A stretch of 32,429 bases of DNA, taken from Candidatus Buchananbacteria bacterium CG10_big_fil_rev_8_21_14_0_10_42_9 (lineage in GTDB: Bacteria; Patescibacteriota; Patescibacteriia; Buchananbacterales; 21-14-0-10-42-9). Below, one piece after another: positions 25,466 to 32,429 of this stretch. Each line of letters starts with the position of its first letter. Position 1 is the stretch's first letter. The notes beneath the pieces were generated by a model that saw only the letters and a program-made list of their open reading frames with translations, had not been told where the DNA came from and ran no database searches. The position numbers and the translations under genes were made by a program. The stretch is taken from contig PEZZ01000012.1 of the NCBI GenBank assembly GCA_002773845.1, positions 1 through 32,429 of the forward strand. The letters are read 5' to 3'.

Positions 25466-26551
25466 TTATTTTATTAAATCCCAGCTTAAAGGCGTGCCTC
25501 GTCGAATATCTGATTTAGCCATTTTAGTTAAAACTTTTTCATAATCTTTAGGCGGTAGTCCATTAGCTGGCCTGATAACGCGAACATTGTTCGGCGTAAA
25601 AGGTTCACCTTTTTTAATATCTTGAACTGCAAATAGTGAACGCCGAAACCGTTTATTGCCTTCTTCTTGTTTGGTTCTTGGACCGTAAGAAATATTACCC
25701 ATAACTTTTTCTTGCTCACGAATTTTTTCAACCATTTTAGCAAATTCTTTTTGATCCAAAGAAAAAGTATTGTCTAAGGCCTTGCCATCGTGGTTTATCA
25801 CTAAATGCTTTTCTATAATAGAGGCGCCTTTAGCCGCCGCTAGGGCCGGCACCTCAATGCCACCCATATTGTCAGAAAATCCTACTACCACGTTAAACCT
25901 ATCAGCTAAATCAAGCATAGTAGCTAGATGCGTATTCTCTACTTTGGGCTCTAAGCTATATGAAGCCGTACAATGAAGGAGAGCAACATCTTTTGCCCCA
26001 TTGTCCTTTAGCGTCTTTAAAGCTAACTCAATTTCTTCTAAGCTCGCGAAACCAACTGATAAAATTACTGGTTTGCAAGTAGCAGCAACCTTTTTTAATA
26101 GTGGAATGTCGGTGGCTTCATACGATGCAATTTTGTAGCAAGGCACTTGTAGCTGTTCCAAAAAATCAACTGCGCTATTGTCAAAAGGCGTGGAAAAAAA
26201 TATTAACCCCAATTCATGGGCAAGTTTTTGCAAATCAGCGTGCCACTCCCACGGAGTATAAGCTTTTTGATATAATTCATAAAATGATTGGTTTTTCCAA
26301 CTTTCGGGATTATCTTTGCCGTCAACTTGGAACCACTCTTGATCAGAATCTATAGTTAAAGTGTCAGCTGTGTAAGTTTGCAACTTAACTGCATCAGCGC
26401 CGGCTGCGGCAGCTGCTTTGATAATCGCAACCGCTTGGTCATAATCTTGCTCATGGTTAGCGGACATTTCAGCGATTATAAAACACGGAAATCCAAAGCC
26501 AACATTTTTTTGGCCTTTAGAAGTTTTTATCGCAAAGCTTTTTTTATTCAT
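25466..26551 (-). CDS. PseI-like nonulosonic acid (pseudaminic acid) synthase with SAF domain
   Basis: This is a second NeuB-family enzyme of 361 residues, clearly distinct from the one at 19374. It has IIAEMSANHEQDY (25-37) and KLQTYTADTLTID (57-69), the pattern typical of pseudaminic acid synthase PseI. It also shows FFSTPFDNSAVDFLEQL, YKIASYEATDIPLL, ILSVGFASLEEIE, LLHCTASY, VGFSDNMGG and EKHLVIN. The C-terminal SAF domain (about residues 307-357) has RSLFAVQDIKKGEPFTPNNV. The ATG overlaps the stop of the YdcF-like gene by 8 nt. In known pathways PseI uses 6-deoxy-2,4-diacetamido-altrose. Here the precursor is unknown because PseB, PseC, PseG and PseH are not in view. Confidence 0.93.
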   Translation of the reverse strand: MNKKSFAIKTSKGQKNVGFGFPCFIIAEMSANHEQDYDQAVAIIKAAAAAGADAVKLQTYTADTLTIDSDQEWFQVDGKDNPESWKNQSFYELYQKAYTPWEWHADLQKLAHELGLIFFSTPFDNSAVDFLEQLQVPCYKIASYEATDIPLLKKVAATCKPVILSVGFASLEEIELALKTLKDNGAKDVALLHCTASYSLEPKVENTHLATMLDLADRFNVVVGFSDNMGGIEVPALAAAKGASIIEKHLVINHDGKALDNTFSLDQKEFAKMVEKIREQEKVMGNISYGPRTKQEEGNKRFRRSLFAVQDIKKGEPFTPNNVRVIRPANGLPPKDYEKVLTKMAKSDIRRGTPLSWDLIK

Positions 26552-27149
26552 ATTGATATGTACCGTTTTTTATTTGCTCTATACCCTTGTCTTCTAACTC
26601 AAGCCGTTTTTCCATTGCTTTGGAGCCGTAAGCTTGCTCAATATCTGCTTGCCAGCTACCTGGCTCATTTTCTATCGCAATGTCTTCAGCAAACACCAAT
26701 TCGTATGGAATAGCAGAATAAAATTCTTTAAGCTTAGGATGAGTTTCAATCATAGCCTTGACTCTGGGTATATGCCACAAATTAGAAACAATTTTAATCT
26801 CCGAAATATCTTTAGCTTTAATAATATCAATTACGCCAGCCAAATTTTGATATGTATTTTTTGAATCTTCTTCCAGGATAATTCTGTCTTTTGGTACACC
26901 CAGTTCTATTAACTCTTGCTTGATAACTGAAGCAATTGTCGGTGCGCCAGAAATCGAAGCGTACTGACCTTTGCCGCTGGCTGGAATCAAAAGTGCATCA
27001 GGATATTCATTGGCTAAATATGCCGCCGCAACCACACGGACACGATCACCATTAACACCAAAATTATCACCTTCGTCAAAATTTGTGGTGCGCCAAGTCC
27101 CATCTTTTTCTTCAATTAATCCCCCGCCTAAAATAATTATGCCCAACAT
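26544..27149 (-). CDS. YdcF/DUF218-family protein
   Basis: This 201-residue protein has the DUF218/YdcF pattern: N-terminal LGIIILGGGL, then GDRVRVVAAAYLANEYPDALLIPASGKG, a middle KDRIILEEDSKNTYQNLAGVIDIIK and a C-terminal KIVSNLWHIPRVKAMIETHP. No membrane segment is present, unlike SanA or ElyC, so it should be cytoplasmic. E. coli YdcF is reported to bind S-adenosylmethionine; the biochemical role of most members is unknown. Its place between the class III aminotransferase (2 nt gap) and the PseI-like synthase (8 nt overlap) suggests a role in the same sugar pathway. I cannot name a reaction. Confidence 0.8.
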   Translation of the reverse strand: MLGIIILGGGLIEEKDGTWRTTNFDEGDNFGVNGDRVRVVAAAYLANEYPDALLIPASGKGQYASISGAPTIASVIKQELIELGVPKDRIILEEDSKNTYQNLAGVIDIIKAKDISEIKIVSNLWHIPRVKAMIETHPKLKEFYSAIPYELVFAEDIAIENEPGSWQADIEQAYGSKAMEKRLELEDKGIEQIKNGTYQYE

Positions 27150-27151
27150 AT

Positions 27152-28435
27152 TTACCTGACTTTAAAAATATTTGTAATTGGCTTACCGCGCAAAGCCTGC
27201 GTTAACTTACCGTTATCCAACAACTTTTTTAGCTCCGGTAGAATTCCTTTATATGCGCTGATCAAAATCTCAAGGTCTTTTTGGGTGTGGCTAAAACTCA
27301 TATTATGTTGCCCAAGCCATAAAATCCCCCGCTGCAATAGTTCCTGTTGAATATAAGTTTTTATCTCTAAGGCGTTGCTGTTTCGCGCATCTTGAATAAT
27401 AAAAACTTGCCAGCACGGCTTCCCGGCGACTGAAATAATATCTTCTAGACCATTTTGCTTGAGTAGCTTATTCACGGTCATCTGTAAATACTTGCCTTTT
27501 TTCCAAATTGCCGGAATAACTTTTTTGCGCTCCATCTCTTTAATTGTTGCAATGGATGCCGCGAGTGATAAAGCTTCTCCGCCAAAAGTAAACGAATAGA
27601 AAATATCATCAACAATTTTCATGTATTTACGCTTGCCAACTAACGCGGCAATTGGCATACCATTACCCATAGATTTTCCAAAGGTGGCTAAGTCTGGTGT
27701 AACCCCAAATAGTTTTTGGGCCCCTCCAAGGTGATAGCGAAAACCGGTAATAATTTCATCAAAAATCAAAAGGGCGCCGTGTTGGCGGGTCAACTTCCTG
27801 ACTTGGTGCAAGAAATCGTCTTGAGGCTCAACGTAATTCATGGGCTCCAAGATAACCGCAGCAAGTTTATGGCGGGCCATCAATTTTTTTAATGAAGTAA
27901 TATCATTATATTTAAATGTATGCGTCAAGGCACGGGTGCTTTTCGGCACACCAAGGGACCGGGCGGTTGAACCAATGTACCAATCATGCCAACCGTGGTA
28001 TCCGCCAACGGCTATATGGTCGCGGCCAGTATATGCCCGAGCCACCCGCACAGCACCTGTGGTGGCGTCAGAACCATTTTTGCCAAACCGCACCATTTCG
28101 GCGCAGGGAATATGTTTAACTAAAAGTTTTGCTAGCTCATATTCTAAAGTTGAAGACAATGAAAAAGTAATCCCTTTATTTAGTTGCTCTCGAATGGCTT
28201 TATCAACAGCCGGATATTGATACCCTAAAATAACCGGCAGTAAACCATTGATCATGTCTATGTACTCGTTCCCGTCAACGTCCCAAATATGCGCCCCTTG
28301 GGCGCGAGTTACAAATAACGGAGCTTGGCCTTTAACATATTGCAAATAACTTTTACTAAAAGTTTGAGAAGCTAAGGGAATAACTTGCTTAACCTTTTTA
28401 AACATTTGATTACTTTGAGTAAACTTTTTAGTCAT
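27152..28435 (-). CDS. PLP-dependent class III aminotransferase (GSA aminomutase-like)
   Basis: This is a 427-residue fold-type I PLP enzyme resembling glutamate-1-semialdehyde aminomutase. PLP-binding Lys254 is in TFGKSMGNGMP, Asp226 is in LIFDEIITGFRY, and GYHGWHDWYIGS and MVRFGKNGSDATTGAVRVAR fit the family. No heme or tetrapyrrole gene is nearby; it lies between an SpsF-type cytidylyltransferase and the YdcF-like and PseI-like genes. GSA-like aminotransferases occur in some surface-sugar clusters, where they probably move an amino group onto a keto sugar. That role is inferred. It would supply the amino group later formylated or amidated by the neighbours. Confidence 0.9.
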   Translation of the reverse strand: MTKKFTQSNQMFKKVKQVIPLASQTFSKSYLQYVKGQAPLFVTRAQGAHIWDVDGNEYIDMINGLLPVILGYQYPAVDKAIREQLNKGITFSLSSTLEYELAKLLVKHIPCAEMVRFGKNGSDATTGAVRVARAYTGRDHIAVGGYHGWHDWYIGSTARSLGVPKSTRALTHTFKYNDITSLKKLMARHKLAAVILEPMNYVEPQDDFLHQVRKLTRQHGALLIFDEIITGFRYHLGGAQKLFGVTPDLATFGKSMGNGMPIAALVGKRKYMKIVDDIFYSFTFGGEALSLAASIATIKEMERKKVIPAIWKKGKYLQMTVNKLLKQNGLEDIISVAGKPCWQVFIIQDARNSNALEIKTYIQQELLQRGILWLGQHNMSFSHTQKDLEILISAYKGILPELKKLLDNGKLTQALRGKPITNIFKVR

Positions 28436-28436
28436 A

Positions 28437-29195
28437 TTATTTTATTAATTTATCGCTTGCCAGTGACTTAGCAAGACCTTCATTACGTTTAATATTAGTA
28501 TTTTTTAATTTAACTTCCGGATTCTCATCAAGCAAACGAATGAAATCATTGTAAGTAGCATTAACGTCAGTATGTTTAATTAAAAACTCAATGACTTCAA
28601 AATCTTCGGGATTATCAACGGTTAAACGATAGCTGGAATAATTTTTTGTCGCTGCCAGATTGTACTTTTTAAAAAAATCATTATTACGAATAAATAAAGT
28701 AACATGTTCTCGTTCGGATTGCAGCTTGGCTTCTTTCGCGGCCCGGGTTAAAGCGTCCAAAGTAAAAACTTCCACGTCCATGCCGTCAGGAAAAGTTTCT
28801 TTAATAATGTTAGCCGCGTAATCAACTTGACTCTGATTGAACGCTTGAATCACTTTATCTATAACTGCCGGGTCAATTAAAGGGCAGTCCCCAGTCACTC
28901 TCACTATGGTTTGATATTCAGGATAGCTCAATGCACATTGATAATAACGTTCTAGCACATCTTCGTTCGACCCCCTAAAGCAATCTACTTCTAGCTTTTT
29001 GCATAGTGCCTCTACCTTGTCATCACTTGGGTCAGTAGTTGTTGCCACCACAACCCGATCAACCAGCGTGGATCTTCCTAGGCGGCTAATTTCATATTCT
29101 AACAAAGGCATACCGTTAACTTGCTTTAGCACTTTACCGGGCAGTCTAGTTGACCCCATACGGGCCTGAATAATACATAAAACTTTATTTTTCAT
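28437..29195 (-). CDS. SpsF/CMP-Kdo-synthetase-like cytidylyltransferase
   Basis: This enzyme belongs to the CMP-sugar/SpsF nucleotidyltransferase family and probably activates a keto-deoxy acid, perhaps the PseI product (as PseF does). From ATG 29195 it has 252 residues: VLCIIQARMGSTRLPGKVL near the N-terminus with the CTP-binding motif, VVVATTTDPSDD, RVTGDCPLIDP, and DGMDVEVFTLDAL and VDNPEDFEVIEFL in the C-terminal part. The frame also opens at a TTG 12 bases upstream, but the ATG overlaps the MocA stop as ATGA and gives the usual N-terminus. One nt separates it from the aminotransferase. It is separate from the NeuA-like enzyme at 15738. Confidence 0.9.
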   Translation of the reverse strand: MKNKVLCIIQARMGSTRLPGKVLKQVNGMPLLEYEISRLGRSTLVDRVVVATTTDPSDDKVEALCKKLEVDCFRGSNEDVLERYYQCALSYPEYQTIVRVTGDCPLIDPAVIDKVIQAFNQSQVDYAANIIKETFPDGMDVEVFTLDALTRAAKEAKLQSEREHVTLFIRNNDFFKKYNLAATKNYSSYRLTVDNPEDFEVIEFLIKHTDVNATYNDFIRLLDENPEVKLKNTNIKRNEGLAKSLASDKLIK

Positions 29196-30133
29196 CTTTG
29201 TAAACAATATTTTAATGTGTAAAACCCCCGCTCAAAATCATTGAATGTTTTGGCTTTATTCTTGACGCATCTTAAAAAATACTTTAATTCATCCACATAC
29301 ATGTCATTAACCTTAAACTTCCTTGATTCATATACTTTTTTCTTTTGATTATTTATTTCCAGCCAAACAATATTGCGATTAAAATCCCAACTTAACTTAC
29401 CTTCACTGCCAATTACCTCACAAGTCCGAGTGTATTGATTTTGTAGATAATCGCATCCCACAAACCCATACGATCCATTTTTAAAAGTAAACGCAGCTAC
29501 TCCAACATCTTCTGTCTCTATTTGCAAATCGCTTAACTTGGTGGCTATTACACTTGAATTAGTTACCTCAGAAAATTTATTCAGCCAAAAAAGTAAATCA
29601 AACTCATGAATATCATCCAAAATAATTCCTCCGCCCGTAGCACGTTTAGCCGCATAGTTTTTTCGGTAATCTTGGCCCGGCCGCCATTTAGGCAAATAAT
29701 ACCCAAAGTAATGATTGATGAGTTTAATTCGCCCTAATTTGCCAGCGTCGATATATTTTTTAATAAATTTTAAACAGGGGTGAAAACGCATATTGCACGC
29801 TACCATCGTAATCGCCTTTTTTTGTTTCGCTAGTTTAATAAGTTCTTTTATGCCTTGAGTTGAATGTGATAAAGGTTTTTCAATAAAAACGTGACACCCG
29901 GCCTTGACGGCGGCGGAAGCACTTTTGACGTGGGCATTATTGGGGTTACAAATCATAACTACATCAAAATCTTTAAGCGTTTCAATAGTCACATTTGAAA
30001 CAGTTTTAATGGACTTATTTTTAAGTCGTTTCTTATTTATATCAAACACATAAATATCACTAAATCCGAGCGCTTTTAAATTTTTATAGTGGCGTTGGCC
30101 GATTGAACCAAAACCATTAATTAATATCTTCAT
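29192..30133 (-). CDS. Gfo/Idh/MocA-family NAD(P)-dependent sugar oxidoreductase
   Basis: This 313-residue oxidoreductase has the Rossmann motif GFGSIGQRH (7-15), the strand-end VFDINKKRL, ICNPNNAH, and the family signature EKP at 95-97 in IEKPLSHS. The second domain includes GGGIILDDIHEFD, with the histidine position of the EKP-group active site, and KWRPGQDYRKNY. Members oxidise or reduce sugar hydroxyls, often on UDP-sugars. It follows HisF by 1 nt and overlaps the cytidylyltransferase by ATGA. In this cluster it may oxidise a sugar ring position to a ketone for the aminotransferase to act on. That sequence of reactions is an inference. Confidence 0.9.
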   Translation of the reverse strand: MKILINGFGSIGQRHYKNLKALGFSDIYVFDINKKRLKNKSIKTVSNVTIETLKDFDVVMICNPNNAHVKSASAAVKAGCHVFIEKPLSHSTQGIKELIKLAKQKKAITMVACNMRFHPCLKFIKKYIDAGKLGRIKLINHYFGYYLPKWRPGQDYRKNYAAKRATGGGIILDDIHEFDLLFWLNKFSEVTNSSVIATKLSDLQIETEDVGVAAFTFKNGSYGFVGCDYLQNQYTRTCEVIGSEGKLSWDFNRNIVWLEINNQKKKVYESRKFKVNDMYVDELKYFLRCVKNKAKTFNDFERGFYTLKYCLQR

Positions 30134-30134
30134 A

Positions 30135-30899
30135 TTAAGCGTTAATTCTAACCGGCACGTTAAGGGTGTGTAAATAATCTCGGGCTTTAATCACACTCTG
30201 ATTAGTAAAATGCAAAATGCTACCCAAAGATACAGCTGACGCATGTCCCTCATTTATACCCTTAGCTAAATCTTCTAAACTCCCGACTCCGCCTGAAGCG
30301 ATTACCGGTATGGATAAAGCATCAGCCACTTGCCTAATCGTTGCAATATCATAACCACCCCTAGTACCTTCTTGATCTATATTTGTCAGTAAAATTTCTC
30401 CGGCGCCAAGCCGCTCGGCTTCTTTTGCCCACTCCACCGGATCAAGCCCAGTGGCTTTGCTCCCACTATGGGTAAAAACTTCCAACTTACCATTATCATT
30501 TTGTTTATAATCAATTGCCACCACAATACACTGTTTGCCATAACGTTTAGCGGCATCAGTAATAAATTTAGGCTGCTCTGCTGCGATAGTATTAATAGAA
30601 ATTTTATCTGCCCCGGCTCGTAATAACTCCTGAATATCTTCCAATGCGGCTATGCCTCCGCCAACAGTTAGGGGCATAAAGCACTCATCGGCTGTTTGGG
30701 AGACAATATCAAACAATATCGAGCGCTTGTCGCGACTAGCGGTTATATCTAAAAAAATTAATTCATCGGCGCCTTGGGCATCATAAATTTTGGCGTTAGT
30801 AACCGGATGGCCGACATCACGATGATTCATAAAATTAACGCCCTTGACGCAACGTCCGTCCTTTAACAACAAACAGGGGATTATTCTTTTTTTAACCAT
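30135..30899 (-). CDS. HisF homologue lacking the cyclase Asp11 (ammonia-channelling partner for sugar amidation)
   Basis: In histidine synthesis HisF is the cyclase half of IGP synthase. Here the TIM barrel of 254 residues from ATG 30899 keeps Asp130 in VVAIDYKQ, the phosphate loops LTVGGGIAAL and IASGGVG, and ILLTNIDQEGTRGGYD, but position 11 (Asp in CLDV of true HisF) is Leu in IPCLLLKDG. Both aspartates are needed for the cyclase reaction. Leu11 therefore fits the WbpI/WbpG-type systems where HisF2 only guides ammonia from HisH to a sugar amidotransferase. The ATG overlaps the HisH stop by 8 nt. No other histidine gene is present. Confidence 0.9.
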   Translation of the reverse strand: MVKKRIIPCLLLKDGRCVKGVNFMNHRDVGHPVTNAKIYDAQGADELIFLDITASRDKRSILFDIVSQTADECFMPLTVGGGIAALEDIQELLRAGADKISINTIAAEQPKFITDAAKRYGKQCIVVAIDYKQNDNGKLEVFTHSGSKATGLDPVEWAKEAERLGAGEILLTNIDQEGTRGGYDIATIRQVADALSIPVIASGGVGSLEDLAKGINEGHASAVSLGSILHFTNQSVIKARDYLHTLNVPVRINA

Positions 30900-31515
30900 G
30901 ACCGTTCCAATTAACAAAATTAGTTAACAGTCTTAAACCTGAGGTTTGACTTTTCTCGGGATGAAACTGAGTGGCAAAAATATTATCCTGTAAAATTGCG
31001 GCGGTAATTTGGATGCCGTAGTCAGTTGTAGCGACTATGTCTTTTGGGCTTTGGCAAATCATATGATAGCTATGGACAAAATAAAATTCTGATCTTGTCT
31101 TTAAACCGTTAAAAAGTGAACAACTTTCATTATACTTAATTTCATTCCAACCAACGTGTGGTACTTTCAAATCATTATCCGCTATTTTAAGCGGCTTGAC
31201 TTGCGCGTCAATCCAACCTAAACCTTGATGTTTGCCAAACTCTTCACTGCCTTGAGCTAATAATTGCATACCTAGGCAGATGCCTAAAAATGGTTTTTGG
31301 TCTTTTATAACTGCTTGTTCCAATGGCTCAATTAAATTTCTTTCTTTTAAATGCTTCATGCCGTCGGCAAATGCTCCAACTCCCGGCAAAACAATGCGGC
31401 TGGCTTGCAAAATATCTGTCGGCCTGTGCGAAATTACCACCTCGGCATTCAGCAATTCAAAAGCCTTGCTGACCGAACGAACATTGCCCATGTCATAATC
31501 AATAATCACTAACAT
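30892..31515 (-). CDS. HisH homologue, glutaminase feeding the sugar amidotransferase
   Basis: This is a class I glutamine amidotransferase of 207 residues. It has nucleophile Cys80 in FLGICLGMQLL, His185/Glu187 in ATQFHPEKS, and the N-terminal MLVIIDYDMGNVRSV. It should release ammonia from glutamine and pass it through the HisF homologue. It overlaps the sugar amidotransferase stop by 7 nt and the HisF start by 8 nt, so the three are coupled. This arrangement matches the WbpG-HisH-HisF sets of O-antigen clusters such as Pseudomonas aeruginosa O5 and the PseA systems. The alternative is true histidine biosynthesis, disfavoured by the altered HisF and the neighbours. Confidence 0.92.
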   Translation of the reverse strand: MLVIIDYDMGNVRSVSKAFELLNAEVVISHRPTDILQASRIVLPGVGAFADGMKHLKERNLIEPLEQAVIKDQKPFLGICLGMQLLAQGSEEFGKHQGLGWIDAQVKPLKIADNDLKVPHVGWNEIKYNESCSLFNGLKTRSEFYFVHSYHMICQSPKDIVATTDYGIQITAAILQDNIFATQFHPEKSQTSGLRLLTNFVNWNGHG

Positions 31516-32429
31516 TTAGTTCGGTCCCATAATTTTTGATCCCACAACTCCTTTCCCCGTTCAGTCTTTGATGGATCATGTTTATAAGGCGCTACTTGGT
31601 GCGACATAGCTATTTTCATAAACTCGTCTTCGGTAATTCCAACGTACTCCAAAAATACATCCAAACTCGCCGGGCGCTTACCGTCGTATTGCCCGGCCAG
31701 TTCTAACGCCTTATCCCGAGTCATTCTGCCGTTGCGTACATCAATACTAGTTAGGTGGCAAGTTCGGGCCAAACCGCGTTTAATAAATTTTAAATAATCG
31801 TCAGTCCCCTGAAACATATCCTCAATTTTTTCATAACCATATTCGGGTGGATATCCTTCGACTTCATCTGTTTCCCATTCCAATTCACGTTTTATAATCT
31901 CCACATGTTTTTTTACATCCCACGGAACGTAACTGCCTAAACAAATTGACCGGCACTTAATCCCGGCTAGTTCTTGTCGGCTCGGATAACGATAAGGCTC
32001 CAAATCCCTCATTGTCACTTTATCAACCATACCAACCATATCTTCGGCATTAATACCTAAGTTAATAAAACGGTTAAAACGGCGCTCATCTACTTCCTCT
32101 GGCTCATCGTAGCCATAATAAGCTGTGTATTCCGCGCTTGGCTCGCCCCAAACAACTAACGGGATTCCAAACTTAACGGCAATTTGCATCGGGTACGCAA
32201 AAGTAGCAGTGTGCGCATGCCAGTGAAAATCACCCTTACGTTTAAGTGATTCTAGCATTAACCTTTTCACGATTTGCCAATCTGAGCGGAAAGATAAAAA
32301 ATCTACCCCTAGCTTTTTCATAGCTCTAATTCTGTTTTCTAAAGTCTTAGGACGATAAAAACCATGGTCAAAGCTCACCACTAATGGCTTTAAACCAAAA
32401 TCTTTCATCAAAGAGTACAAAGTAAAAGT
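31509..32429 (-). CDS. N-acetyl sugar amidotransferase, PseA/WbpG type (partial, N-terminus beyond right edge)
   Basis: This ATP-dependent amidotransferase converts an acetamido group to an acetamidino group on a sugar (PseA for pseudaminic acid, WbpG for O-antigen amidines), using ammonia from the HisH/HisF pair. The frame stays open to the right edge, so the N-terminal PP-loop (SGGKDS region) is missing. About 306 residues are visible. KPLVVSFDHGFYRPKTLENR, GDFHWHAHTATFAYPMQIAV, IPLVVWGEPSAEYTAYYG, and RGLARTCHLTSIDVRNGRMT match the family. No Cys-x2-Cys zinc motif is visible in the remaining part (a Cys near KCRSICLG fits one region). It is the first gene in view of the long operon running to the transketolase. 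Confidence 0.88.
   Translation of the reverse strand, partial: TFTLYSLMKDFGLKPLVVSFDHGFYRPKTLENRIRAMKKLGVDFLSFRSDWQIVKRLMLESLKRKGDFHWHAHTATFAYPMQIAVKFGIPLVVWGEPSAEYTAYYGYDEPEEVDERRFNRFINLGINAEDMVGMVDKVTMRDLEPYRYPSRQELAGIKCRSICLGSYVPWDVKKHVEIIKRELEWETDEVEGYPPEYGYEKIEDMFQGTDDYLKFIKRGLARTCHLTSIDVRNGRMTRDKALELAGQYDGKRPASLDVFLEYVGITEDEFMKIAMSHQVAPYKHDPSKTERGKELWDQKLWDRTKC

Noticed and set aside
27152-28435. hemL (tetrapyrrole synthesis) for the class III aminotransferase
   Set aside because: No heme gene is nearby and it is embedded in a nonulosonate cluster between a cytidylyltransferase and a PseI-like synthase.
30135-31515. Histidine biosynthesis pair hisF-hisH
   Set aside because: HisF has lost Asp11, no other his gene is nearby, and a PseA/WbpG-type amidotransferase is coupled to the pair.

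Overview
The window looks like part of a bacterial chromosome, AT-rich overall, with densely packed genes. The very tight spacing, many 1-8 nt overlaps of stop and start codons, near absence of Shine-Dalgarno sequences, and the combination of GtrA, a secreted S8 protease with FG-GAP-like repeats and an O-antigen-ligase/TPR protein suggest a candidate-phyla-radiation (Patescibacteria) type genome. That assignment is an inference; no marker gene is present. UGA is an ordinary stop codon here: it ends several genes inside ATGA overlaps.

Region 1 (1-9427, minus strand) is an operon read right to left: O-antigen ligase/TPR membrane protein, secreted subtilisin-like protease with 51-residue FG-GAP-like repeats, GtrA membrane protein, carA, and carB running off the left edge. 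It starts from a strong promoter (TTGACC-17-TATAAT) that places the transcript start only a few bases before the ATG.

Region 2 (9460-10449, plus strand) is the oddest part: a GC-rich island with its own consensus-like promoter (TTGACA-17-TATTCT), a structured leader whose Shine-Dalgarno can pair with codons 14-17, one long reading frame of unrecognised function interrupted by an in-frame UGA that lies in a perfect 8-bp stem, and a long composite terminator hairpin. It lies between the divergent ligase operon and a polyprenyl-phosphate sugar-1-phosphate transferase (10532-11869), which has its own promoter.

Region 3 (11870-32429, minus strand) is a single run of 18 tightly linked glycan-biosynthesis genes entering from beyond the right edge. 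Its upstream part (25466-32429) holds a PseA/WbpG-type sugar amidotransferase, HisH and HisF homologues, a Gfo/Idh/MocA oxidoreductase, an SpsF-type cytidylyltransferase, a class III aminotransferase, a YdcF-like protein and a PseI-like nonulosonate synthase. The HisF homologue has lost catalytic Asp11, so this set probably delivers ammonia to make an amidine or amide on a sugar. The middle (20470-25456) holds a formyltransferase-like protein, three glycosyltransferases and a methyltransferase. The downstream part (11870-20447) holds a second NeuB, an SDR, an enolase-superfamily dehydratase, a ketopantoate-reductase-like enzyme, a CMP-sugar synthetase, an aldehyde dehydrogenase, a KdsC-type phosphatase and a transketolase. 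This mixes a phosphatase-dependent nonulosonic acid route with sugar-acid enzymes and may make an unusual 2-keto-3-deoxy acid.

Taken together, the window is a cell-surface polysaccharide or glycoprotein-glycan locus that probably makes two different CMP-activated keto-deoxy acids, assembles them on a polyprenyl carrier, and transfers the product with the O-antigen-ligase-like protein. No tRNA, rRNA, CRISPR array or insertion sequence was seen.
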